Assembly: GCA_963682025.1 (NCBI GenBank)
Contig: OY821517.1
Coordinates: 55,772,216 to 55,836,215, forward strand
DNA length: 64,000 nucleotides
DNA from: Cordilura impudica
Taxonomy: Eukaryota; Arthropoda; Insecta; Diptera; Scathophagidae
Direction: 5' to 3'
A program made the translations under genes and the position numbers. This document shows positions 10,950 through 22,200 of this stretch, piece after piece. The notes beneath the pieces are model-generated. The model saw nothing but the letters and a program-made list of their open reading frames with translations. It ran no database searches and was not told the origin of the DNA. Within the stretch, counting starts at the first letter, position 1. Each line of letters begins with the position of its first letter.

Positions 10950-11590
10950 GAAAAATTAAAAAAAAATATTTTTTTTTTTAACTTTTGCAAAATTTCCAAC
11001 ATTTTTATCGGAATGCTTTGAAATTTTGAAACATATTCTCTACAGATATTCAAATTGAAATACTAATTGCTTTTTCCAAATGTTCTTAAAAAAAAAAAAC
11101 TTAAATGGACATCAAACATATACGACGAAAATATTTTCATACATTTGAGTGGAAAATGGATGACCCTTTCGAGTAGTAGTTAGTCCATTCCATAGTTTTT
11201 ATCAGAATGTTTCAATATTTGCAGAAAGTAATCTATCAATATAACTGATTTCAAAATATATAAAATCATACCACTGATTTTGAGAAAATTTTTTGTAATA
11301 TGATGTCAAACATCTATGAAGTGCGTATTTTCAAACATTTGTGTATAAAGTCTTCGAGCTTTTTCAAGTAGTAGTTTGCCAATGCCAGTAAAAAAGTCCG
11401 ATTCCAGTGAAATTTAAGGATGATATTCTTGGTACTTGTATAAAACCAAAAAGTATATATTCCTTATACTAAATACTTATATTTATCGTTTTACATGAAA
11501 AATTTTAGCTTTTACTACTCGAGTTACTCGTTGAGCTCGAGTAGCTCATTTACTACTCGAGTAGCTCGAACTTCCAGCTTGACCGTAGGT
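10950..11590 (+). mobile_element. Foldback 'TACTCGAG' family, right-arm fragment
   Basis: Two to three ~190-bp units (CATACATTTG, then TTTCGAGTAGTAGTT at about 11168 and 11356) lead into the family terminus at 11511-11570, with repeated TACTCGAG/GAGCTCGAGTAGC. It matches the right arm of the full element at 16175-19357 and the fragment at 40765-41015. No left arm is present here. Confidence 0.75.
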
Positions 11591-11599
11591 TCCAGTATA

Positions 11600-11880
11600 A
11601 ACTCTGTACAAGTGTCTTTTGACTGCTCAACAAATCAAATCGGTGATGGGTCATCCGCCCCTATACCCTGACTTGACACCCAATAACTTCTCTTATTACC
11701 ATACATTCAAAATATATTGCAAGGTCAACGTCTTTTGATGGCTGAAGAAGTGGTTGATGTTTAATACAAGACGTTTTGAATTTACTTCGATTAGAGTGGA
11801 AAAAGTGATTCGAAAATTGGTTCAAACTGATTGCATTTTGGAAAAAAATAAAACCATTTTCGATGGCAAATATTTCTTTT
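11600..11880 (+). pseudogene. mariner transposase, C-terminal relic
   Basis: Degenerate plus-strand remnant of a mariner (DD34D) transposase. Translation in shifting frames gives GHPPLYPDLTPNNF, the block around the third catalytic Asp (normally YSPDLAPNDF). It is followed by PYIQNILQGQRLLMAEEVV, and then a WFK and FDGKYF stretch typical of the C-terminus. At least two frame changes and a stop interrupt it. No upstream half is visible, because the sequence before it is the end of a foldback arm. Confidence 0.7.
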
Positions 11881-14458
11881 TCTTGTCTTACATTAGAAAT
11901 TTGGTTTAAGACAGAGAGGTGCTAATAAATCTTATAAAAAAATCTCAACGGATTATCATCAAAATATTATTGAATATGTAATCGGATACGGAGAATACGA
12001 TATTAATCATAACTCTATTTCAGTACATCTCGAGTTATGCTGTAACCACAGGTCGAAAACACTGAACAAAAAAAAAAATCCAATTTCATAGAACATGATT
12101 TAGTTTTTATATGTTAAAACTTAAATTTTTAAAAATTCAATTAAAGCTTGTGCATATATTGTGGAAATGGCTCATGAAGAGCGGTTAGATGTACATGACA
12201 TGTCTATAAATAGGCTACCTAGGACAAAGCAAAAAGTTGCATAATTAAATGCAAAATCTTATGTGAAGCAAATTGTTTCACAAAAAACTAAACAAAGTGT
12301 CACGTAAGTTGTCATGCCTGCGTAATAATGACAAAAATGTTAAATGTTGTAGATGAAGGTGCAACAATGCAAAGGAAAAGAAAAATAAAAAACAAAACAA
12401 AGCAATTGCAACCGCCATACAAATAAGTCGTTCAAAATGCCAAATCATGTCACCGAACAAACAAAAAATTAAATGCAAAATTTCTAAAGGAAGAAAAGAA
12501 CGAAGAAAAATATGGTGACACCCATTAGACAATTGACCAAGGAGAAGTGGTCATTTTATGTTAAGAAAATGTACCTGATTTCTGTTATCGACCGTGTGGA
12601 ATAAGCAACACCTTCGTTATTTTTTACCAAAAAGAATAATTAAATTGAAAAATTAAAAAAAAAAACACATAAAATAGAAAAACGCCTGGACTTCGTTACA
12701 AGAAACCCACGTTTAGACTGTAATTGCAGTCTTGTTTATTTGGCATTTACAACATTTCGTCCAAAACACACAAAGAAAATATTGAATTGAAAACTATTGT
12801 GAGAGCCTCCTTTAGATTGTGATGGGAATCTCATTTTTTTTCTTCCTTTTTTTTAGGAAAATATCCTTTTGAGAAAACGTGATTTTTTTTTAAGATTATT
12901 TTTTTTTTTTTTTTTTCAATTTTATGAAGGAAAATCGAGATTTTCTATAGAAACAAAAAAAATTGACATCTCAACAAATTTCGCTATAGTCTCGTTTTAG
13001 GGAGTTTTTGATTTTGCTTGGCCATTCCGTCCGTCCGTCAGTCAGCCAGTTCTTTATTGATAATGTTGAGCCTCTTGAAAAGTCGTCGTTGTTGCTTGAC
13101 TGTGTGGGAAAGGAGAGGGGATAAAAAAAACGAAGCGCATAATAAATCGCAGAATTACAACAATTGCAACAAGTCCACACATTCTTATTCTTACATTCTA
13201 AGGTTAGATATTTTACACACAAAAAAGACTCTGGTTCCCAGACTCATTTAAAAACAGTGTTCAAAGATGATGAAATTTGTGTTATTGTGATTTTGTTTTG
13301 TGGGTGAGAAATATGCAAGATATTCTAGAAGTAATTACAAATAAACCGTTTTTTATTATATGGATAAAAGCAGAAAGAAAGAAAACAAAACTAAAAACTA
13401 TTAATAAAGAATCAATAAACCCAACTACGCTCCCACAGACGGACACAATTTTAACGACCTGTTTTCTTTTTCCTTTTTTTGTTTTTACAAAATATCTTTA
13501 TAGTGTTGTTAATACCCAAATAGTTGTTGCTATAATCAGCTGATCTTGTGACCTTTTAACCTCAACAACATCAGCTGATTTTCTCAGGATTTAAACCAAG
13601 TAAAACTAAATATTTAGAAGCTGAGCTGGTACCTGTTGTTATTGATTGTCTCCTCGGCTGTTTGAATACAATTCAAATGTAAAGAGTGAAAAAATGACGT
13701 TGCATTAGTATTTGTTCAAAACATTATTTTTTTCAGTCTAGTGTTTTTGGTATTTATACTCGTTCCTTGCACGTGTAAAAATGCACTTAGCACACACTTG
13801 TTTTTGTTGTTGGTGCTGTTTGTTCTACAAAAGGATTCAGTTTCGTTAGATTTTGATTACACACTGTTGTTAAAGTTGGTTGTTAATTTATGTTGTTGTT
13901 TTTTTTTTTTATTAGTTTTCAATAAACGTCTTAAAATCTTTGGAGTGCATAAATCAGCTGATTATTGTGTGTGTGTGTATGTCTGTGCTTACCTGTTTTC
14001 TTGGAGTCCCCTCATCAGGATGTTACTTTTTGCATTGACTGCCTAAACACATCTTTTGAAAGCGGGGTTTCTTTTTAAAATTTTTCGTCCTAGTTTATTG
14101 GAATTTTTATGGTTTTTGTGTTGGATTGTGGGAAAGTTGTGTTCTAGATTTAAGATCAAGGGTAATTTTTTTCTGTCGAATCGATAAAAATGATTCAGCG
14201 CAAAACGGAAAATAAATTCTAATTGTCTGTAGTAACTGCGACAGGTAAGATTTGTTTGATTGGGCGATTTTGTTTTTTTTTTCTAAATATAATTGCAATG
14301 GATTTATTTATAATTTTCAAAAATATCATTGCAATTGTATAATATTTTTCAAAGGCAAAAGACGGAAATTAATAACTACACCAAATTTAATAAAGATTTG
14401 GAAATATATTTCATTCTACGGGATAGTAAACAAGTTTTGCCTTAATAGTTATATTTTT
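11881..14458. other. Probably unique DNA with three ATCAGCTGAT palindromes
   Basis: No transposon family recognised, and open frames lack signatures. ATCAGCTGAT occurs at about 13535, 13569 and 13952. It resembles the E-box-type core promoter motif known in Drosophila (CAGCTG with flanking A/T). A TATAAATAGG string lies near 12205. Poly-T and poly-A tracts at 12830-12930 are long. This could be flanking or intronic DNA of a host gene, but no exon can be supported. Confidence 0.35.
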
Positions 14459-15245
14459 TATACCCTATACCACTGCGTTTGGGTATAATGACTTTGTGCT
14501 GTCGTTTGTAACTACCAAAAATATTTGACCTAGACCCATTTTTTATTATGCCGATCGACTCAGAATCACTTTCTAAGTCGATTTAGCGATGTCCGTCCGT
14601 TTGTCTGTCCGTCTGTGTGTTCTTGTAAACCTTGTCATCAAACTACAGGTCGCAAATATGAATATATTTTGCTGAAATTCGCCATAGGATGCAAGTTATT
14701 GAAAATGGTGAAATTCGGTCCATGTTCAGACCTAGTCCCCATACAAATGACCCCTATGAAATCGACATAAATTGCAATAAGATCCAAATTATCATATAGA
14801 TCTCAGTCAAATTGGGTTTGTATCTGTTTATTATATTCATTAATCAGTAGTCCAAAAATAATCCCTATAGGACAATTCTTAGTCATAGGCCCCATATAGA
14901 GCTGCTTCCCGATTTTCACTTAAATCTATCAAAAAATAAAAATATTGCACAGATTTTCCTCAAATTTGGTTTATATATATTTTTTCAAAATATAAGTGAC
15001 TTTACCAAATATGGTCAGGGTCGGTCCATTTTTTAACCTAGTTCCCATATATGATATGATATGGGATATACGATATGAACTTTTTCATATCTGCAGCCAA
15101 AAAAAAATTAATAACAATGCCACTCAAATTTGGTTCATGCTTATTTTCTATATCGAATTAGTTGGACCGAAGAGATAGGGTCCCTAAACCATGGTATAGG
15201 GTATCGTATAGTCGGTCTAGACTGACTTTAATTTTCTTACTTTTT
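14459..15245 (+). mobile_element. DINE-like dispersed element, near full length
   Basis: Begins TTATACCCTATACCACTGCG and runs through the family landmarks: TATTTGACCTAGACCCA, GATTTAGCGATGTCCGTCCG, ACTACAGGTCGCAAATATGAA, CATATAGAGCTGCTTCCCGA, AACTTTTTCATATCTGCAG. It ends GGTCTAGACTGACTTTAATTTTCTTAC. Non-coding, about 780 bp. The palindrome near the 3' end is slightly decayed in this copy. Confidence 0.8.
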
Positions 15246-15503
15246 TTGGTTAGTTGAGAAAAAATTTATAATTTGTAATATTAAAAAACTTTAATAAAAA
15301 ATTTCGCTTAAAAATTAAAAAAGTTATTTGAAAATATTAAATTAAACGAATTTATAATGGCGAAAAAATATTTTTTTTTAATTTTTTTTTAAATAATTCA
15401 TTAAAAATTGTTTTAAATAATTTATTTGTTTATATATAAATTTTGACTTAAATATTTAATATTTATAAAAAAAATAAATAAAAAATATATGTATGTATAA
15501 AAA

Positions 15504-15660
15504 AGCGCCCCGGTAGGTGAGTAGGTAGCATGCTCGCCTATCATGCGGGGTTCGTGGGTTCGATTCCCAATAGAGGCTTTGGTCTGTCGCTGCAAAAACC
15601 AGCCAAATGGTCTTTGTCACCCGGCTTATCCCTGAACTCAAAATTAGAATTCAAATTTAC
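15504..15660 (+). mobile_element. tRNA-derived SINE, copy 1
   Basis: The head is tRNA-like: GGTAGGTGAGTAGGTAGCAT (A-box region), an anticodon arm CTCGC-CTATCAT-GCGGG, and a perfect B box GGTTCGATTCC at about 15557. These are internal RNA polymerase III promoter parts. The body continues GGTCTGTCGCTGCAAAAACC. A probable target duplication (ATATATGTATAAAAAA, with a small indel) flanks it. The anticodon arm is closest to a tRNA-Asp-type stem; not a functional tRNA, because the acceptor ends do not pair. Confidence 0.8.
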
Positions 15661-15775
15661 TTTGCATTGTAATTAATTTAGAAAAAAAAAATATATGTAT
15701 AAAAAATTTTTAGGAATTTTATAAAAAAATTTTTGCTTGGAACGAAAAATTTTTAAAACCTCTCTGTAGTCAGTA

Positions 15776-15955
15776 TGTGGTGATGTTTGTACCTATCAAA
15801 AATATTTGACCTAGACCAACATTTGATGACACCGATCGACACAAAATCACTTTCCGAGTCGATTTAGAGATGTTTGCCCGTCCGTTTGTCTATCCGTCCT
15901 TCCGTCCATCTTTGTGTCCATGTAAACCGTGCAATCAAACTACAGGTCACAAATA
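15776..15955 (+). mobile_element. DINE-like fragment
   Basis: 5' part of the family only (GATGTTTGTACCTATCAAAA to CAATCAAACTACAGGTCAC), then replaced abruptly by a Tc1 relic. Confidence 0.7.
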
Positions 15956-16126
15956 ACCGAACGACAGATTGTTTCTCGCGGTGTATTAGTATGGTTGGAC
16001 GACCAGAACGTAGGCTGGACACAAAGACTCCACTCTTTTTATAGTTATTCACAACTCTCTGCACAGAGGAATGAGTTCTTCTTACAGCTTTTCCAATTTG
16101 CCGTAGATTTTTCCTTCTTTCCATAG
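15950..16126 (-). pseudogene. Tc1-type transposase, N-terminal HTH fragment
   Basis: The minus strand reads MERRKNLRQIGKAVRRTHSS, then VQRVVNNYKKSGVFVSSLRSGRPTILI in the usual order. This is the paired-like helix-turn-helix start of Tc1-type transposases, which binds the terminal repeats. It is cut after about 55 residues by the DINE-like fragment. No downstream half is found nearby. Confidence 0.8.
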
Positions 16127-17079
16127 TTTAACAATATTTTTTTTTTTCACCGACATCAATTTTTTTCTCTTTGGCTCGAGCTACTCGAGTAGTAAATGAG
16201 CCACTCGAGCTTAACGAGTAGCTCGAGTAGTAAAAATTAACATTTTTCATGTTTGAAAGCATGCAAAAAAATAAATATAAGTATTTAGTGTAACAAAATG
16301 TATACTTTTTGGAATCGTACCAGTGCCAAAAATATCATCGTTAAATTTCACTTGAATCGGACTGTCCTGGCGTGGGCAAACTACTACTGGAAAAAGCTCG
16401 AAGCCTTTCCATACAAATGTATAAAAATATTCACTTCATGGAGGTTTGACATCATTTTAAAAGATATTTTCCAAAAAGACATGGTAAAAATTAATATATA
16501 TTATAGTCCCTCATATCGACAGATTATTTTCCTAAAATATTGGAGCACTCGGATGAAAGGTGCGGGGTGGGCGAAAAAAAGCAGGCACTTTCAAATCAAT
16601 TCACCGAAAAAGATCCGTCATTTTCCATACAAATGTACGAAAATATGAATTTTTATCAATTAAATAAGTTAAAAGCAGTACCCGTGTAAGTTGAATATTC
16701 TCTATATTATTTTCTGATTTCTTTTTAGGTGTATTCTAAATTTTAAAAATATTAAAAACCCAAAAACCATAAAATCCAAAAATTTTATAGGGCTACCTTG
16801 TTTTGCCCCAATAAACCATTACTTACAACAGGTAAGTAGCATTTCCATTGACATTAATGGAAAAACTTTTATCAATTGATAATTTATAATAAGTACAGGT
16901 GTTGTGTCAAAATTAAACTTTCTCAAAGTGACCTCAACATAGCGATTTCAAAAAACGACCTAAATAGAAATCAGAAAATTATATAGAGAGTATTGAAATG
17001 CATAGAGTGCATATTTTCGTACATTTGTATAGAAAATGACTGATCTTTTTCGGTGAAATGTTTTGAAAGTGGCTGATTT

Positions 17080-19220
17080 TTTTTTCGAGTATAAGTTCGC
17101 CGCCTCCACAATTTATCCTGGAATAGTTTGAAATTTTAAGGATATAATGTTCCGAAATCAATAAATTCAAAACATATAAATTTTTAAAAATTCGTGAAGA
17201 AAAATTTTCTATAAAATTACATCAAACTTAAAAGAATAGCAAATTTTCACACAATTGTATAGAAAGTGGCTGATCTTTATCAAATAGTAGTTCGCCAATA
17301 GATCAGTTATTGCCGGATTGATTTGAAATTTTAAGGACGTAATGTCGTCATATTTGCAATTTTAGAATAAATTTGTACCATGTGCTCCTTAAATATTTTT
17401 TGTAAATGGATATCAAACTGGCATGAAGTGCATTTTTTCATAAATTTGTATGGAAACCGACTGATATTTTTCGAACAGTAGGTTGCCATTAGCACAATAT
17501 TAGTCTGAATGGCTTAAACATTTAAATGAGTCATCTGAGGATATAGTCAGTTGCAATTGTTGCAAAAAAGCATAAATTATTTTTTATTTTTTTTTTGTTT
17601 GTTTTTTTCATTACTGATCTTTTTCGATTAGTAGTTCGCCCACCCCACACCTTACGATCGAGTGTTACAATATTTTAGGAAAATAATCTTTTGACTACAA
17701 TTTATTAGTTTTTACCATGTATTTTTGGAAAAATTTCTTTTAATATGATGTCAAACTTCCACGAAGTGAATGTTTTCATACATTTGTATGGATAGTAGTC
17801 GAGCTTTTTCGAGTAGTAGTTCGTCGGAGCCACAATTTTGGCCAGATTACTTTGGAGTTTAGTGTACGTAATATACTCATATTTCCAACTTTAAAAAGCA
17901 TAAATTTGTACCATGTGTTCTTTCACAATTTTTTTTAAATCGATGCCAAATGTCAATGGAGTGTTTATTTTCATAGATTTGTATGTAAAGTGGTTGAGCT
18001 TTTTCAACTAGTAGTTCGCCAACAGCACAATTATTGTCGGAATACTTTCAAATTTTAAGGAGATTATCTCGATATATTTGCAACTACAAACAGTAAAAAA
18101 TTGTAGCAAGACGTGATGGAAATTTTGTTTTAAAATCCCAGCAAACTTGAAATAAGAGCAAATTTTTAAACATTTGTATAGAAAGTGCCTGATATTTTTC
18201 GAGTAGTTGTTTGCCCAGAGGTAAATTTTTTTTTTTTTTTTTATTAATCAACACTCTGGGGATGCCCCCTACAGATGGAGTGCATTGTGTTAATCTCAGG
18301 AAAATAGGTTATAGGAAGGAGGAAAGAGGGAGTAGAGTTTATTATTTTTTTTTTATTTTTATTTTTTTTTGCATCGACAGGCCTCTGGTGAGAATCGAAC
18401 CCACGACCCCCGCATGATAGGCGAGCACGCTACCTACTCACCTACCGGGGCGCTTAAATTTTAATCGAAATGACTTAATTTTTTAAATGGGTCATCTGTG
18501 GATAAGGTCAATTAAGGGCAGTGGAAAAAAAATATTTTTTTTATATTTTCTGTTTTTTTATCGAGTAGTAATTTCTCCAAGCTTCAATGTTTGGCAGAAT
18601 GCTTTGAAACTTGAAGGAAGCGTTCTCTTTATATCTGGAGCTCTAACGAATATAATTTCTTTTTTAAGTTAATGTCGAAAATTTTCTGGAATATATCATA
18701 AAACTTCAAGTAAAGGCATATTTTCACACATTTGTATAGAATTTTGGTCGGAATGGTTTAAAATTTTTTATGAGCAATCTTCGTATATTGTCAATTACAC
18801 ACAGGGAAAAAATTAAAAAATGGAGTGAATTTTTTTTTTTTTTTTGCAAAATTTCCCATCTTTTTAGAGTAGTTAGTTGTTCCCACACGCCATCATTTTT
18901 GTCGAAATGCTTTGAAATTTTGGAAACATATCCTCTAAATATATTCAGATTAAAAACGTAAGAGCATTTTCCAAGTGTTCTTGAAATTTTCTTTTTTAAA
19001 TAGGCATCAAACACATACGAAGAACATATCAGAATGTTTCAATATTTCAGGAGAGTAATCTATCCATATAACTGACTTCAAGATATATAATATCATACCA
19101 TGTATTTTGGAAAAAAAAATTTTAAATGAAGTCAAACATCTATGAAGTGAATATTTTCATACATTTGTATGGAAGGTCGTCGTGCTTTTTCGAATATTAG
19201 TTTGCCCACGCCAGTAGGAC
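17080..19220 (+). repeat. Tandem ~190-bp units of the foldback right arm
   Basis: The landmark 'AGTAGTAGTTCGCC' and variants recur at about 17090, 17284, 17475, 17629, 17814, 18009 and 18203, then at 18560, 18870 and 19190. Spacing is 154-195 bp before the SINE. Each unit also has a 'CATTTGTATGGAAAG' block. Units are diverged by point changes and indels. Confidence 0.8.
18221..18449 (-). mobile_element. tRNA-derived SINE, copy 2 (nested)
   Basis: Minus-strand head at 18380-18449: B box complement GGAATCG-type (GAATCGAACCC) and the anticodon arm CCCGCATGATAGGCGAGC. The body differs from copies 1 and 3 and ends in poly-T (poly-A tail) at 18222-18240. TAAATTTT on both sides is the probable target duplication. 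It is inserted in a unit of the foldback array, so it is younger than the array expansion. Confidence 0.75.
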
Positions 19221-20649
19221 AATCCGATTCAAGTGAAATTTAAGGATGATATTCTTGGTACTTCCGATTTGTTATATTAACATGAACAATTTTAGTTTTT
19301 ACTAGTCAAGCTACTCGTTGGGATCGAGTAGTCCATTTACTACTCGAGTAGCTTGAGTACTAGAGCTGGACCGCAGGCTCTGGTAAACAGTTCATATATT
19401 TGTTCCTTTGGTTCCTATAAGGAGCATAGGGCCTCAACAAAGTTTCGCGATTCGTTTCTACTTGGTGTAAGGCTCTTTATTTCGTTCCAGGTTTTGCCTA
19501 CTCTCGAAGCTTCGAAATCTAATTGCCATCGCCAAGTGTGTGCTGGCCGTCCTTTCTTCTACTGCCTGGTTCCAGTCTATAGCATTACGGGTGACATCAT
19601 CTGGAGATCTTCGCAATGTATGGCCAATCCAGCGCCATTTTCTTCTCAACAATTCGATTTATATTTGGCTCTGATGAGTACGTTCCCAGAGTTGTGTGTT
19701 CGATATCCTGTTGGGCCAGAAAATTCTTAATATTCTTCTAAGGCATTTCCTCACATCTTTCGTAGCCATCTTCTACGTTTTGCACCCATAGAGCAGAACA
19801 GATTTCACAAATGAATTGAAGATGTTGATTTTTATGTGGGTGGAGATGACTGGTGATTTCCACACTGTGCTTAGTTGGCCGAATGCTTGTCGGGCTTTCA
19901 TAGTGCGATTCAATACATCGTCATAGGATCCTCCGGTCGTTGTTATAATACTATCCAAGTAGCAAAAGAGGTTAACACTTTTGATTTGAATGTTTTGGCT
20001 GGAGAATGGCCTATCACATGTGGAATTTATTCTCATGACCTTCGTCTTAGGAATATTTATTCTGAGGCCTGTCTTTGCAGCTTCTGTGACTATGTGTTAT
20101 AAAGCATATGTCGTCCGCATAGTCAAGATCGGCCAAACATTCGCCTAGTCCCCATGTCATGTCTCTGTTATTGGCCGTTGCATTCCTCATAACGTTGTCC
20201 CTCACAGCGTTAAAAAGTAACGGTGATAATATGCAGCCTTGTCGAACACCCGCTTTAACAGAAACCTTGTCGCTTGTAGAATTTTGGTGTAGTATACGAC
20301 AACTCCTGGATAATCTCTTATTATTTTCCTACGTACGCCTTTACAGGTCAGTGCTTTCCAAATGGCATCGAGTGAAAGCATGTCAAGAGCCTTTTCGAAA
20401 TCGAGAAAGACCAGGTAAAGGGGCGATCTGCATTCGACTGTGGATGCTGTTTATATGGTTTAAGCAAGACCTTTGAGATCTAAAACCCGCCTGTTCACAA
20501 TGAAAGTCTTTGTCAAGGCTGTCGGAAAGTCTTCTATTTACGATTTACGATGTTGTCGGTAGATCCATTGTGCACCCTCTTTCAGATTCTTGTTCTCTAC
20601 TGTTTTGTTAGTTCACTACAGCGTTTAAGAACTTGATGATATCCTTCAC

Positions 20650-21790
20650 CGCCAATGTTTAGTATGCCTCCTCCCTGATTTCAGATTCGCCAAAAAGTTT
20701 GTGCCTTAGATATGCAAACGCTGGACACTTTGCCAGTATATGCTCCATGGTTTCATCATCCTCCAGGCAGTATCTGCACGTTTCATTTTCAGCCAAATGC
20801 ATTCTGTATAGGATGTAGTTGCACGCATAGTGCCCTGTGAGTGCCCCACTTAGGAGTCTTAGATTGGATCTGTTCAATATTAGGGAATCCCTGCTCCTTT
20901 TTTCGCTTCGATGCAAGAATTTTTTTGAGTTTTGAAGTAGTAATTGTCCATTCCAATACTCCACTGATTCGTCTTTAATCCATTTGTCGATTTTCTCTGT
21001 TATGTCTTTTCTGGTGGATCAGAATTGAGGGTTTGGACCAATAAATGGTCTTTCCGCTCCTCGTTTTGCCTGTTCAACGGCCTTCTCATTTCCTTCGTAC
21101 CCTTTGTGACCTGGTACCCATATAAGCGTCACTTTATTAAGTTCAGCTAGTTTTTTTAGGGCTCTATGGCTTTTGAGTACGGATTTATGGTGGTATACCG
21201 ATTTGACCAGTGCTTTTAGAACAGCCTGGCTATCTGACATTAGATTTATCTTCGTCCTTGTCAGGTTTCTTTCCAATAGTTTAGCAGTAGCAGCATTTAG
21301 TGCGTATAGTTCCGCTGTAAATATTGTGGATTCATTACATAGGGGGATATGGAGTTTGCACCTTGGTCCGTACACCCCCGCTCCTACTCCTTCTGTTGTT
21401 TTGGATCCGTCTGTGTATCACTTCTGGGCATCTTCATGCAGCCATGTAGGGTTAGATTCCCACTCGAATCTGCTCGGTATATGAACAGTGTAGTTCTTTT
21501 TAAGTTCCAAAACAGGATCTATCTGATCACTACATAAAGTCATATCTTTGATGCTTTTGGCTTTATCAGGGATTTTCAGGTGTCCTATGTGATCGCCTTC
21601 CTTAAATTTGTATAGTCTGTGAAGGCCAATAGCTTGTTTAAAAGCTTCTCCTTGGATCGATAAGTGTAGCGGAGTGAGATTTAGGATAACCTCCATAGCT
21701 GCCGTAGGAATTGTTCTCATTGCTCCCATGATGTTCAAACATGCTAATCTCTGTATTTTGGATAATTTTAAACGTGCTCCAGTCTGGTTC
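20650..21790 (-). pseudogene. I/LOA-like retrotransposon 3' part with RNase H
   Basis: The minus strand carries a post-RT region (KIQRLACLNIMGAMRTIPTA) and then an RNase H domain. RNase H motifs in order: YTDGSK (21408-21391, one frame away), IFTAELYALN, LMSDSQAVLKAL and WVPGHKGYEGNEKA. All four acidic or His catalytic blocks are visible, so the fold would remove RNA from the hybrid strand. A C-terminal zinc-binding stretch CRYCLEDDETMEHILAKC follows at 20870-20815. Two frameshifts (near 21415 and 21010) break it. It sits inside the RT gene of the RTE element, whose reading stops at LLSMMN and resumes near 20640. Clade by domain order; not verified. Confidence 0.78.
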
Positions 21791-22200
21791 ATCATGCTTA
21801 GAAGTGTAATTCCTCTCCAGTTTCTGCATTCTGTGAGATCGTCTGTCTTCGGTAAGTTGATGATCAAGCCCTCTTTCAATTCGTCGGAAAGCTCATTATT
21901 GTCTCACAATCTTTTTACCACATTCCGAAGCAGGAAGCCACTTGTTTGGGAGTCTGCTTTTAACAGCTCAGGATTAATGTTGTCGGGTCCTGGAGCCTTG
22001 TGGTTTTTTTAGGGCGCGCATAGCGTCAAAAATTTCTGCTATTGTGGGGGTTGGCTACTGGTATATCGGTCTTCTCGGTATGGGTAGTGCAACGGCATAT
22101 TGAGTGGGGTATGTGCATGTCCACTGACAGCATGTTGGCATAATGATGTGTCCAAATTCGAAGCTGTGTATTTTTTGAGGTGATGAGATCGCCGTTACTA

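Larger units (their letters stand above)
16175..19357. mobile_element. 3.2-kb foldback element with TACTCGAG ends
   Basis: The left arm (16175 to about 16733) and the right arm (about 16959-19357) are inverted copies. The termini CTCGAGCTACTCGAGTAGTA and TACTACTCGAGTAGCTTGAG mirror each other. Similarity continues through 'AAATTTAACGATGATATT', 'AGTAGTAGTTTGCCCACGCC' and 'ATACATTTGTATGGAA', for more than 250 bp. It also covers the inner junction, where ACCTAAATAGAAATCAG at 16957 mirrors the sequence near 16730. The loop is about 225 bp. The right arm is expanded by tandem units and carries a SINE. No transposase is encoded. Confidence 0.8.

Noticed and set aside
12201..12212. TATAAATAGG as a TATA box
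   Set aside because: In DNA this AT-rich such strings are expected by chance, and no gene follows.
12278..12532. 84-residue frame rich in Phe/Leu
   Set aside because: T-rich composition explains it; no signature, no splice context.
15504..15576. Genuine tRNA gene
   Set aside because: The B box and anticodon arm are good, but acceptor ends do not pair. The same head appears with target duplications at 18449 and 51969, so it is a SINE.
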